DNA of 64,000 bases from contig BTPP01000001.1 of NCBI GenBank assembly GCA_037102815.1, positions 149,001 to 213,000 on the forward strand, written 5' to 3'. Numbering within the stretch: position 1 is the stretch's first letter; each line of letters starts with the position of its first letter. Below the pieces are notes generated by a model. The model made no database searches, had not been told where the DNA came from, and was given only the letters and a program-made list of their open reading frames with translations. Below are positions 24,601-35,822 of the stretch, in pieces. Position numbers and translations under genes: made by a program. Origin of the DNA: Neurospora intermedia (Eukaryota; Ascomycota; Sordariomycetes; Sordariales; Sordariaceae).

Positions 24601-24900
24601 TTTAGGGGATTAGCCTAGACGGTATAATAATAACGTTCGGATACGTATTGAAGGGTTATTATTTACGTTCTAATTCTTAGAGACGATAGTATTCTATAAG
24701 GAGTATTGTATTATAAATAAGCGTTTTGCTAGTACTTACTTTACTTATTAGTATAGCCCTTTGTAGGGGCGAGTGGAGTATATAATAAATAGTGTACGTA
24801 TTTATATTATATTAGCTAATCCTTAGTCTCGCTTTGATTAGAGTACGGAAAATGCAAGCTAGGTTTCGCTTTAGTTAGAATGAATAGGATTAATTCTAGT
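21650..24900 (-). pseudogene. SNF2-family ATPase relic (RIP-inactivated, intron-containing)
   Basis: Minus strand. Near 24043-24080 it reads DPIFWTLILDEA*FVRN, the Walker B/DExx region of SNF2 proteins. Further on (about 22900-23100), RKRVLVITNSPQIQI fits the start of the helicase-C lobe. At about 22584-22720, LILNSSVHTAGLNF and TILQYIGRLYRIG* match motifs V and VI. The two lobes are separated by an apparent intron with a TACTAAC-like branch site. A long basic tail follows towards 21700. N-terminal limits and motif I were not located. Clearly dead; likely once a remodeler-like ATPase carried by the element. Confidence 0.6.
22840..22960 (-). repeat. Intron-borne inverted repeat (representative copy of dispersed palindrome)
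   Basis: Between the two lobes of the SNF2 relic lies an apparent intron: a GT start, then TTTACTTTGGTTAGAG, then CTCTAATCAAAGCGAAA, then ACTAACTAATATAG as branch and acceptor. The two arms pair. Similar arms recur across the element at about 11730-11965, 12331, 19470, 19568, 20700-20770, 21625-21670, 22470, 24830-24910, 26345-26425, 27044-27100, 27306, 27608 and 30608-30725. The consensus is the palindrome TTCGCTCTAATTAGAGCGAA. Confidence 0.6.
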
Positions 24901-27740
24901 TAGAGCGAAGAGGAAGGATATATCGATTTAAATTTACTTGCGATTTAATAAGGGAGTAGGTATTGTAAATTAATTCCGTTAATCTTCTAGTCCGTCTAAT
25001 TGTATTAATCTGTATAAATTTTATAGTTGAATAGTTTAAGAGATTCCTCTAGCGCTGGCTTAGTAATTTTACGCTTAAGAGTACGGGTACCCCCGAGAAC
25101 GAGATTGGAATCTATGAATTTCTTTGTTAATGGGTGCTTCCGCTCTACTAAATCCTTAATAGTTATTCTAGTTGTAATATTACTCTTAACCTTCTCCTGG
25201 GTAGCCTCCTAAATATTATTGGGTATTTGAATATATTAGGTAAGTCGGTCGATTATATTGTTTACGGCGGTTAAATAATTTACGTAGGTAGGCGTATTTT
25301 TATTGCGATAGAATAGTAGAAATTGTTTAATATTCCGAAATGGAAGTGTTATATAGGTTGGTTGTTATTAGGTCTCGAGGTCCTTAATATAGGTGAATAG
25401 CGTATATATATTGAGGCGTAGCGCTAGGTCTTTACCGAAATAGGTATTAGTTGCGGTAAGGTCCTTGGTGCTATAGCGATCTAATTTAGTGTTAGATACG
25501 ATTTTAAAGTATATATTATTTGTAATAAGGAACGTATTGCAAATATATATCTTTGCCGCTATTGGATCTAAACGGCCGAATTTTTATAGCTCCTCTTTAA
25601 TTAGTTTATAATTATTTATTATAATTAATCCGCGGTAATCCTCGCGGATAATATTAGTTAGTTGAAGGGCCTATAAAGATTGAGTATTATATGGGAGTTT
25701 ATTGTCCTACCTCGTTAAAGAAGTCTCTTTATTAGTGGGGAAGATATACGGCCCTAGAATATTTTCTTCGGTAATAGTATGCGTCGAGCCTAGTGCGATA
25801 TTACTATATTAGCGCGCATTGAAGTATACGAATATTTAAAAGATTTGTACCTAGTTATTGGTATAGTAGCTGTTATATAAGACGACGCCGTCCTCTTTAA
25901 TATATTTTAGGTAGTGTGGCGGGCCTTGGTGTTACGGATGTATTGTATAACGACGGAGCGTAATAAAGAGAGTTGTGTAGATCGATTTGAGAAGTATAAT
26001 TTCGTTTAGTTTTTTCTCGTCCGTTGTACTAGGTGATGCTAGATCTCCGTGCCGGACGGCTACGGCGTAAAGTGGAAGGGAGGATAGTTCGGCCCTCTTA
26101 ATAGCGTGTATTATATAAATATATTAAAAGGAATTGCGGAGCGAATCGATATACTTCTTCTATATAATAAGTATATTGGTAAATTTAATACCCTTCTAAC
26201 CTTAATAGGGATACAACCTTTTAAGGTAGGTTAATAGCCCGAATTAATTGGCTATTATAAAATAATTAGTAATAATATATTAAGGGGCCTATATAGTGGG
26301 TATAGGGATAGACGTATATAATGGATAACGATTTTATTAGTTAGTTTCGTTCTAATTGGAGTTGGGAACTTTAATATATATAGTCGATTCTGTTCTAATA
26401 ATAGTATAATCTTCTATTCTAATGAAAGTGAAAGGAAGTATTAGAAAAATTTATAATTATAATTATAATATTGATTAAGTACTATAGTGTTAGAATACCT
26501 TAAGAGGGAAGCCGCGTCCCCCTTATTATACTTCGACTCGACGTTCTACTGATATATAAGTTACTGGCCGGGGATTCGCGTACTTTTGGCCTGCGTAGTG
26601 CTAAAGTCGGTATACCCTTGGAAAGGCTTGGGTTCCCGATTAATAACGTTGAACCTAGTATCCGGTAATTGGGCTGGGAGGTTAGGTAAAATAGTGCGTA
26701 TACGGTCTAGATTATAGTACCCGGCGGTGGGTAGGTAGTAGTTTTAGACTAGAATGGAGCCTCCAATTTTAGTGGTATTACTACTATATTTCTTCTCATC
26801 TTTATACTAGTTTAAGTTAGGGTATAATAAGGCCTATAAAAGATTGAGGTCGGTCGATTCGATAGTTATATATAGTATTGGCGGGTTTGTATTCTCAATA
26901 GTAAAATTGTTGAAGTTATCCCTACTATTTATAAACGTAACTTTAAGCTTAGTTCGGCCCGTGGTTCGTCCCTTCCCTATATTGGCGATGCTAGCGATTT
27001 CTACGCTTTTGCTTATAAGGGACTACCGATTAACCGATTTCGCTCTAATAATAGTAAATTTATTATTGAATTTAGTTGCCTTCGTTCTAGTTAGAGTTTA
27101 TTAATAGGTTATAGAAGGAAAGAAGGAGAGGAGGAGAGAAGGAGAAGGAGGGAGGAGGAGAAGTAGAAGGCGAGAGGGAGTAGGTAAATATATTAACCTA
27201 ATTAGAATGTAGATTATATATTATGTAGTTAATTAGCGTATTTGCTATACCTACCTACCGTGTAAAATAGTGTTTAATTAGAGGACTTATTGGCCGGGAA
27301 AAATAGACTCTAATTAGAGCGAAGGCTGGGAGAGGGTAGTTTAAGAAGTTTAATTAAATAATAATTATAATAGTTATTTATAATGTAGTTTTAATTCGAA
27401 CCAGAGCGAAAGTTATAGGTGGACTGCCGATTTAAAGATCCTAATAATTCGGATATAGCTTATAGGTCGCGGGGTTAATTATATATAACGGGGTGTAGCA
27501 GCCATCCGTATAGTATATAAGTAATATTTTGGATAGTAATTAAATCGATGGTTAATAGTATATAAATATTATAAAATATAGGACCTATTGTATAATTTTA
27601 CCTATTAATTCTGATTAGAGCGAAGGTTACTATATACTTCTAGGACGGCCACCGGTAGAACCGTATAGAAACTTTATATTATAGGCTACTAGTTAAGTAG
27701 ACTGCCGCAAAACTCTAGTCCTAATAGAGTTTGGTATGAT
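24901..27740. other. RIP-mutated interior, no gene recognised
   Basis: Contains fairly open minus-strand stretches around 25230-25530 (for example LNIYTLFTYIKDLET) that may be N-terminal parts of the SNF2 relic or a separate gene. A purine-only tract of about 68 bp (GGAGAGGAGGAGAGAAGG and similar) lies at 27113-27180. Confidence 0.45.
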
Positions 27741-30230
27741 TATTATTTAGATTAGTCTGCTGTTGCTTTCGTCCCCTAAATTGAATATTTCGGATACTCT
27801 ATTATTCCGGCTATTAATAACGATTGGGTTATTATCTTTATAATTAAATAGATTAAAATATTCGTAGTCTTCCCCCTTCTCTAGCCGAACCTCCTTGGAA
27901 TTAAATTGCCGGAGGGTACCCGAAAATAATTTGAGCAAACCGTTGTACTATAGATCTAGCGTATTAAAATTATTCGGGTTTAAGGGATTATAGCGTTGCG
28001 ATATAAACCTATTTCTATATATCGTATATATATAGTCGATGATGTCGATATTGGCTAATAGATTAGTATATCTACCGCTACTGGGTCGCCCGAATTCTAA
28101 TTTAACCTTCCTACGAATAATTGTAGTGAGAGGTCCGATAGCCGACAGTTCTATAAAAGTTAATTTAATATTATACATTGAATTTTTATAGTACTTAATG
28201 TCCAGGGTAAACGAACGATTAATATACTCCATCGTTAAATCGATCTCTTTCTACTAACTACCAATTATAGTACATTGTACTAGTCTAGACCTTAGAATAG
28301 CTTCGGACAGTTCTGGGTTAGTAACTTCGGGTCGAAGGAGCTACGAGAAATATAATATTTCGGGCCCGTAATTAATACCCTTTCTATTATAGAAGAAGAG
28401 TGGTAAATAATTAATAATTTGCCGGAGTATCCTGTAGTTGCTAAGTTGGATAGTGCGAGTAAGAATAATTAATAGCCGAATAATATGTAGGTATCGATAA
28501 ACGCTGTGGAAATGTATATTAATACAATTGTTATTGCCCTCCGGGTATTTGCTAGTATGTCCCTGTAAGGTGAAAACTTCGTTATAAATGTGATTGAGTT
28601 GTGTGGATAAATAGGTGGTTTTATTAGCTTAAAAGGTAGTTGCGATAGTAGTGCCGATACTATCCCGACTAAGTGTAGTAGGATCTAGGAACCCGTTATT
28701 AACGAGATTCCGTATTAAAAAAGCAAGAATTTTAGAATGAAATATATTATAAAGGAGTTTCGATCTATAATAGAACTCAGTCTTGAGTTATTTTACCTTT
28801 TTAGCCCTCCTAAGGCCGTAGGCATCCTATTCTATAAGAGGCCAAAAGTACCGAAAAATTAAATTAATGAAATTTATTTTAATATAGAAGAATGCGGGGA
28901 TAAAGATTATTTATTACTTGTAATTGTAAATGCTCTATACCTTTGACTATACTAATATAATCTTATGAATATATAATATTATCTTCTAGTTACTGTAGAT
29001 AAGGAAAAGCCTATCGCTAAACTACCCCTAATTTATACTAAGTAGGTCGAAAAATAGTCTATCGTACAAACGGTAGATATTAGCGAATTTACCCTCGTTC
29101 TCGTTAATAGCGGGCGTTTAAAGAATATAGTTTTTAAGTATATAATATTGTTTAACCCTAGGGAAGCGATAAGCGGGAAGAGAGCCCTATTTGTCGATAA
29201 ATGGAAAGAGGGACTTTAGTTTCTCTATGACCAAGTAGTATACGGCGGGGCGAAATAATTGTAGTATTTATACGAAAGCCGGGATAATCTAATATAGTTA
29301 GAAGGGAATAGTAGGCCGAAATTAATCGGGTCGGAACGGGCCTTGAATATTAGGATTACTTATTAGTAGGCAGGTTATAAGGTTGTGTATTATATCCTGT
29401 CGGCTAATGCCTAAGCCCTAAACTGTATTTAAATAATTGTAATTATTGTATATAATAATAAGAGTAGGATTAGAGATAATACGTTTGAGGTTGGCCTAGA
29501 AGTGTTAATATAAATTATAAGATAAATAGTCGATGGTACTTACTATTATAGAATCTATAAGAGTTTTAATTATTACTATAATCCTAATATAAGATGTATA
29601 AATACCGAAAGTGGATAAGGTATTTTAGATACGCTTAGTAACGCCGTTGGTATACAAATATAAACCTATAATTTGCAAGAAGAAATTGGATTTGCTAAGG
29701 GTAACGATATATATAATAATAGCTATAATTATATATATTATAGGCGAGATATAGTCGTCGTAACGAGCTTGCAATCCCTACGTTTTTTTATGGGTACGGG
29801 TATATTGTATTAAGCCCGTAAGAAATGAATATAATTTAGGCGCGTATTTAGGCAGGTCGTTAATATACTACTTAATAACCGACGTAATCTATTATATATC
29901 GTATAGATCCGCGATATTGTATAGCTGATCCCCCTATAAAGTGGAAGAGGTATTGAGCTTCGCGAAAGATGAAAATAGGTTAATGCGTTTGGGGAGAGAT
30001 ATTAATTCCCGACGGAGGCTCTTTATATTATATAGATTATATTTATTATTAAAGTATACTATAACGCCGCTATAATGGAGAACTTTGTATATATGATTAT
30101 TGCGTAGCGTATTAATGAGTTGCCTAATATAGGATCCCGATAGCCGATTATTACTTCGAATTATTTTAACCCAACTATAGATAAAGGATTTTAGTGTCCC
30201 CCTAAGATATAAATACACCTAATACTCTTA
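27740..30230 (-). pseudogene. DUF6589-like fungal protein relic
   Basis: Minus strand, read inward from the right end. The N-terminal part (about 29600-29720) reads TLSKSNFFLQIIGLYLYTNG then VTKRI*NTLSTFGI, and the C-terminal part (27948-28400) reads YGPEILYFS, LSEAILRSRLV and EYINRSFTLDIKYYKNS. This order (a LLN.RS.. GLYLYATGA..RV...L..LG.S.SY start and an AIL.S.LVN..G....D...E..N end) is what I recall of the fungal DUF6589 family, often found in repeated DNA; function unknown. Stops sit at Gln/Trp-type codons. Identification is from memory of the family pattern and needs a profile search. Confidence 0.45.
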
Positions 30231-30569
30231 GGTAAGACGAGCGAGGTATTAGTCCTAATTAGCAACGCCTGAATTACTCCGATCCTATAGCGGTAGGCTA
30301 TATACGATTAGGTTCGGTAAGGTCGGAGGGCCGTAGTAAGGGGTCGAAATTGAAGCCCCGGGGTCTAGATACGTACGAATTGAGTATATTAGTACAATTA
30401 GAATACTCGGGAGAATATTAAATTTAAACGAAAGAATAAGTAAATTAAACGCGAGCGTAGAAGGGTTATTAAGCAAAATTAGAAGGGCCGTTTCGTAAAA
30501 AGAATAGTAAATTATATCGGGTAAATCAGGCGTTGTAGGTCTATGTACGTCGCTTTGATCGGAATTATT

Positions 30570-30725
30570 GTGGACGAAAACGGATAAATTACGTATTGTA
30601 ACTTCAGGGGTTTCGCTCTGGTTAGAGTCGCAGAAAACGAAAACGGATGCATTACGTATTACAACTTTATAGGTTTCGCTCTGGTGAGAGTGAATGACTA
30701 GAGTTAAGGTGTATTTTAATTCTAA
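30570..30725. repeat. Tandem duplication carrying the palindrome
   Basis: Two units of about 62 bp, each with GAAAACGGAT..ATTACGTATT and then GGTTTCGCTCTGGT..AGAGT. The CTGG core keeps C/G bases lost from the other copies, so it may be close to the pre-RIP sequence of the dispersed palindrome. Confidence 0.65.
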
Positions 30726-30762
30726 CTAGAGTAGAGTTTAATTGCAATAGTTAGGTCCTACA

Positions 30763-30862
30763 GCGGCTAACGGTCGAAATACTCAAAATTGGCTCAGACC
30801 TACTACCGCAGAAACGGGTGGGGTAGGGTGGTTTTGGAGGTTAGTGGGTCTGACTGAGACTA
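30763..30862 (-). repeat. Right terminal inverted repeat
   Basis: Reverse-complement match to 9060-9176: inner block CGAAATACTCAAAATTGGCT, then CAGACCT, a G-rich middle (GTGGGGTAGGGTGG) and the outer GGGTCTG...GAGACTA. Sequence outside it (30900-31280) is not RIP-mutated. Confidence 0.6.
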
Positions 30863-31700
30863 CAAAATCCTTATTTTCAACTTCTTTTGCATTTTTCTCA
30901 ATAACTAGGGCGTGCACTACAATGCGACCGGTACCAAAATGACTGCCTTTTTTTCCTCTTCAATCCGACACCAAGTGTATTTTGATGTATTTAATGGTCG
31001 CGGAGCAATTCCAACTGCAAAGGAAAAAGTGGCTTTTTGGAGCTGCTATTCGAACCGTGTCTTACTTAGCGCTAGAAATTCCTCTTTGGGACTGCCAAGA
31101 CGAAGCGCACGGATCACATAGTGACCATTTTTTTTGCATTCTGGCCCATTATAGACAGATACGCCGCGCCTTCCTCGCTTACGGCGTTGGGTAGGCCTAT
31201 AGACTACAACCTTTAGTGCGGATCTTCCATGTCACCGGGGCCCACGACAACAGCCGGGCAAGCTCTAAAAGCATGGGCGTCTTAATAAGTACTAATAGCG
31301 AATTAATTAGTTTAGGGGTAGAACGGTTTAGCCCCCGCTATTACTAAATTTTAATTTAAAGTACTAATATTAAGGGAGGCTAGTATATATTGTAGGTAGT
31401 ATTTATAGTAAAAGTATTTATATTGTTAAAGAGTAGTTTAGTAAATTTTTATTCGTTTAGCGGAATAGTAGATGTACCTATTACATACAAGTATTAATTT
31501 AGAGTAAGAATAAATTAATAATTACGAATAATTTACTTATTTTTATAGTTGTAATTGGGGTAGATTTATATAATAATTTCAATTTAAATTGCAGGATATT
31601 GTATAAACGATACGCAAGCGAAAAACGGGATGAACGCAATACAAATACAACAGTACAGACCGTACGGAAATTAGAGAGGATCCGCGGCTGAAATAGTACA
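30863..31700. other. Unmutated unique DNA then a small RIP patch
   Basis: 30863-31280 has normal base composition but no convincing gene: the two short overlapping open frames have no domain or splice support. 31290-31620 is again AT-rich RIP-type DNA with no readable frame. From about 31640 composition returns to normal. Confidence 0.5.
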
Positions 31701-33368
31701 AAGGTACTAAAATTATTAGTGCGCGTTTGTGCGAGACTTCTGGCGCTTGAAAAAAGGTATTTTCGTAGCTAATGCTCTATCACGTACGCTTCCCAAAGAA
31801 GTAATTGGGGATTTGTGCGCGGACCTGGATACCGAGTCCCCCTCACGACGGATGCCGCAAGCAAATTTGATTTCTCCTTCCTTCTTTTTCCATCCCCTCA
31901 TCCATCTCACCATCTTCAAGTTCACGATACTTACACAGACTCTGAACAATCTCAGCTGATTGAAGCAAACATCTCGGCCCCATTACGTTTTTACTGTTCC
32001 ACTACCCTACCCTTCCCTCGTGTCATGTCAGGATCCCCCGTCTTTTTCCTTCTCGAACCTCTGCGCGATCCCACGCTGGTGGCTGGCGACCACGACTCGA
32101 GCACGACTCGTCGTTTTCAAGCACAAGACAAAGTGGGGATCCGCGGAGAAGATGAATCAAACCCTCGTCGTCTCTTTAAGCTTCTTTCCCCGGATCTGCA
32201 TGGACTTGACTTGCCCGACCTCACCTATGGATCCCTTCCCCAGGATCCTCGGAGATTGAACAAGCGTTCCGAATGTGTGCCGTTTCATCGATCTTTACTC
32301 TCCCCACGGTCTGGTCTCCAGCCGGGTGACGGACATCAGCCACGGCGTCGGATGGGCGTGTGGCCTTGTGCGGCTGGCTATGTATCCCTCTCCACTTCTT
32401 TCTTGCCCTCTGTCCTTCCGACCTGTCTAGAACTTGGCCTGGTATCTACACCTCTGCCGGCATTAAACTTGTTAGCGCGAAGATTAGCAAGTGGCAAGAA
32501 CTCTAATACTCCTACAAAAGATGGCTCGTTTGACCACATCTAAAACCCTAAATACTGTAGGGTGGCGGTACCAAGCTAACAAGTTTAATGCCGGCAGAGG
32601 TGTAGAATACGTGGGCCACCACAAGAGTCTCACAGTCTGTGGTCACGGCAGCTGCTTTCTATGATCCGGCTCCCTTTCGTCTTTTCGTCATTGACATCGC
32701 AGATCATCGACTCGTCCACCTCCTCTCTGAACGCTCATCAGATTGCACACATCCATCTTCCTTATCCACATCAATGTCTCGTCCCAGCTGTAATGGTACG
32801 GTACAGTATCTTTCTACCTTCCATCTATCAATCTACCTTACCGACTTTGTTGGGTTGGACGCTGCATTTGCCCGTACCCCCCCGTCGTAATGTTCGCCTA
32901 AACCGCCATCTTAACTAGTAACTAAAACCCACATGGCCGCTTTCCTGTCGATGCCCGGCCGTCACGTCTTCTATCACTTATCTATCTCCGCACAAACTGA
33001 TCAGACACTCCCGGATCTCTTGTCCCCGCTTCTTCAGCCTCCTGGCTCCCCCATTCCCCTCCTGTCCCTCTCCAAGTCCGAGTCGTAGCCCAGCTGCTCC
33101 CCTCCATGTCCGGTCTTCGGTTCTTGCTTGAACAACTGCCGACTCTGCCGCGGATCGACCCAGACAACCCAATCTCCCGGATCCAACTGCTTGCTGCTCC
33201 ACATTGCCAGCTACCTCTGCCTACCACTACACTCCAACAAGTCTCCAACTGCCACTGCCACCAAGACCCCATCTGACTGTGCAGCCATCTGAGTGGTCGT
33301 ATTTGGATATACACTTCCAGTCTCCGCCCCCAGCCCATGTATCTTGTCACAACTTGCTCGCAGATTAG
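31701..33368. other. Pyrimidine-rich upstream region of the Zn2Cys6 gene
   Basis: C/T-rich sequence typical of Neurospora promoters and 5' UTRs. A 242-codon frame without an ATG start runs through it and across the MITE, but has no domain and fits composition bias. Nothing else is supported apart from the MITE at 32449-32602. Confidence 0.5.
32449..32602. mobile_element. 154-bp MITE with perfect 28-bp TIRs and TA target site
   Basis: CACCTCTGCCGGCATTAAAC (continuing CTTGTTAGC-type to 32476) is repeated exactly as its reverse complement at 32575-32602, with TA on both sides. Long perfect TIRs, no coding capacity and a TA duplication are the marks of a Tc1/mariner-type MITE. The perfect arms suggest a recent insertion or selection for the hairpin. 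No second copy is visible in the window. Confidence 0.75.
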
Positions 33369-35822
33369 ATGCCATCTTCAGCAATCTCCCCCAAGTCCCT
33401 GTCTACTTTTGGTTGGTGAGTCGATTGCCTGTTTTGTCCAGGTTCAAGAAATCTCATAACTGACACATTGCTTTGGGCAGTGAAAACTGTCGCCAGCAGC
33501 ACCTGAAATGTGAGCATGGACCGACTACCCCTTTGGGCACCCTGCATTGGGAACCATCACCACTGACATCAAATCATTTCCTCTTACCTTTTAGGCGACC
33601 GAGTAACTCCCACATGCGGTAGATGTCAGAACACAGGCCGTCAGTGCCGCCGGAGTGGTCTCAGGATTCGACAGTCTCCTCAATACAGTTAGCCTTCCCT
33701 TCTCACTTTTTGCAGGTTTTGATTCCGGTGTGACGATCCACCGCAGAAGTCAAGGCACTTCTTCCGAGTTATGGCTATTGGTTATTCGTCAGCTTTTCTT
33801 TCCATGGAAGATTGTCTAACAAGTACTACCACTCTGCAGCCAAATTCAGCAAGACACAAAAGTGGGTCAGGATCGAGAGAAGGCGTGAGTATCTCATTCT
33901 TTGCTTTACTTTGTGCAATGACCGACCAATATCGCTGACACTGGGCATATAGTGGAATTCGTGGATGAGACCAGGAAGGTTATCTATGAGGCTGCTACTT
34001 TGGATAGTGGCCTGGATGAGGTAGATCCCGACATAGAGTCACCCATCCTGTCCGATCAGTCGCTTCTGCAAGGGTTCAGTCAATCTTCCATCTCAGAGAC
34101 CCCAAATGGCCAGGAGAACCCACGGCGATTTCCTTCGCGGCAGCAGACCTTGCCCGAATCCCCCCGTCTTTCAGAGACAGCATCGGAGGCTCTATCCTCT
34201 CACGGATCGGTTCAGCTGCCTGAAACCGTCTCCTCTTCAGAAGGACATGCACGTGAATGCTCTCCCACCGACCGCTTCATCGCGCGGGCTGGGACCTATC
34301 ACCAGCTTTACTACTCCAAAAATTCAGCATTCCCAATCGAAGACCCGGTGGAAGCAGAGCTGTATCGGCATTATGTGCAGAGTCTGGCACCATGGGTAAG
34401 CAACATCTACACTGGCTCCATGAGCTCCTGGTTGACTTTGCAATTTTCTTTTTCTTTTTTTTTAGCTCGACCTTTGTGACCCACTGAGGTCATTCGAGAC
34501 CATAGTTCCCCAAAACGCAGCAAACTTTCCGCTTCTTCTCAAAGCTATCTACTCATTCTCAGCCCGGCACAAAACCCTGACAGGTTACTTTGATTCGGTC
34601 AGGTGCAGCGAGTACTACGACGAATGCCTAACAGAGCTCAGGGATGTCCTTGCTGCATATGACGAATCTGGAGCAGACGGAAATTTGTTTGCTGCTACGA
34701 TTATCCTGCGGGTCCTTGAAGAAATTGATGGTATGAAACTTCCAATTGCTTGCGGAGGGCATATTCTGACAGTTCTGTAGTTGTGGACAATGGGACAGAT
34801 CAAGAAGCCAACCTCCTAGGAATACATGCGTTTGTATCAACCGGATCATTCTTTGAAAATCCCAGTCCCCTTAGTATCGCGTCATTCTGGGTTGGCCTCC
34901 GCCAGGGAATCTACAAAGCAGTCATCAACAAACGACCTGTCGGGCTGAGCGTAGACCATATTCTAGTCGAACAGTCGCTCGCCCGAACGGATTTCCACAG
35001 CGTTGCGAACAATGCGGTGGTCCATTGCACTCGCGTCCTTAACTTTTGTTTCGACAAGGGTGGAGTGTGTAGCTTGGAGGAATGGAATAAGTTATGGAAA
35101 TCGAATGAAGATTGGGAGAATGAGCACGCTCCCTTCCATACACCCATATTCAAGGCACCCGATGATGTTCCCTTCCCACAGATATGGTATCATCAGAGTT
35201 GCCAAGGTATGCTGGCGTGCTTCTGTCACCGATTTCCCAGTTAACAGTTGTTGACAACTTCCTCTAGTGATCGGGGTACAGCATCATCTCTTAGCCAAGT
35301 CGTACTTGATCCGATTCAGGCACAAGTTCTCAGCGACTGGTACACGTCACCAGTCTACTCTAGCCAAAAGAAGAGCTGAGGTAAGCCTAGGACCGCGGGA
35401 TCTGTGGCAAGACGGCTAACCCTATGCGTATAGGCCGACATACAAAGAATCGTTCGGATGCTCTGTGGCATTGGTTTAGGAAATCAATGGACTCCTCCGG
35501 GCATGTTCACAGCCTGCATGGCCATCTCCGCTTGTGAGTTTTTGCAGTGTCGTCGTCTGCCGTATGCTCAAGTCTGACCCATCATCCTACAGTCGGCGCT
35601 AGTTTCACCCAGCGGAAGGACCAGGAGGCCATGATCGACATACTCCGAAAGACAGAAAAGGATCATGCTCGTCCCACCAAGTCGGTGCAAGAAGACATGA
35701 TGAAGGCTTGGGGCTGGTCTGCTTCCACGTGGACTCCGACGCAGGTGCCCCCATGGCCGGATACGACGCAGTATGCGACGAACTTGAACATGAACGACAG
35801 CGTGGGTTATCAGCAGGCTTAA
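33369..35822 (+). CDS. Zn2Cys6 fungal transcription factor with Fungal_trans_2-like domain
   Basis: Ten exons: 33369-33415, 33481-33509, 33595-33687, 33747-33884, 33953-34395, 34466-34730, 34781-35206, 35268-35380, 35434-35533, 35593-35822 (627 residues; phases consistent throughout). The binuclear cluster is assembled from exons 1-3: Cys16, 19, 26, 33, 36, 43, spacing C-x2-C-x6-C-x6-C-x2-C-x6-C (CGRCQNTGRQC in the second half). KWVRI and LEFVDET follow. From residue 230 comes the APWLDLCDP...F.TIVPQ.A..FPLLLKAI.SFSARH stretch typical of PF11951-type regulators. Probably a nuclear sequence-specific regulator; target unknown. Exon 3/4 junctions are least certain; an extra intron near 33790-33840 (CTAAC then CTGCAG) is possible. 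Confidence 0.85.

Larger units (their letters stand above)
9060..30862. mobile_element. Giant RIP-killed DNA element with terminal inverted repeats (proposed)
   Basis: A block of about 21.8 kb of RIP-mutated DNA is bracketed by two unmutated to lightly mutated segments that match each other in inverted orientation (9060-9176 and 30763-30862). Inside are decayed genes for a RecQ-like helicase (+), a HTH_psq-like protein (-), a SNF2-like ATPase (-) and a DUF6589-like protein (-), plus several tandem arrays and a short palindrome repeated throughout. That all of it is one mobile unit is inference from the inverted ends and shared palindromes. No transposase or recombinase was identified, so it could instead be a nest of several elements or a displaced subtelomeric block. 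Confidence 0.5.

Noticed and set aside
1-31700. Organellar (mitochondrial) insertion suggested by AT richness
   Set aside because: CpA/TpG depletion and stops at former Gln/Trp codons point to RIP, and no mitochondrial gene was recognised.
31815-32543. 242-codon open frame upstream of the Zn2Cys6 gene
   Set aside because: It starts only at GTG, runs through the MITE, has no domain, and its Pro/Ser/Leu-rich composition follows the C/T-rich promoter bias.
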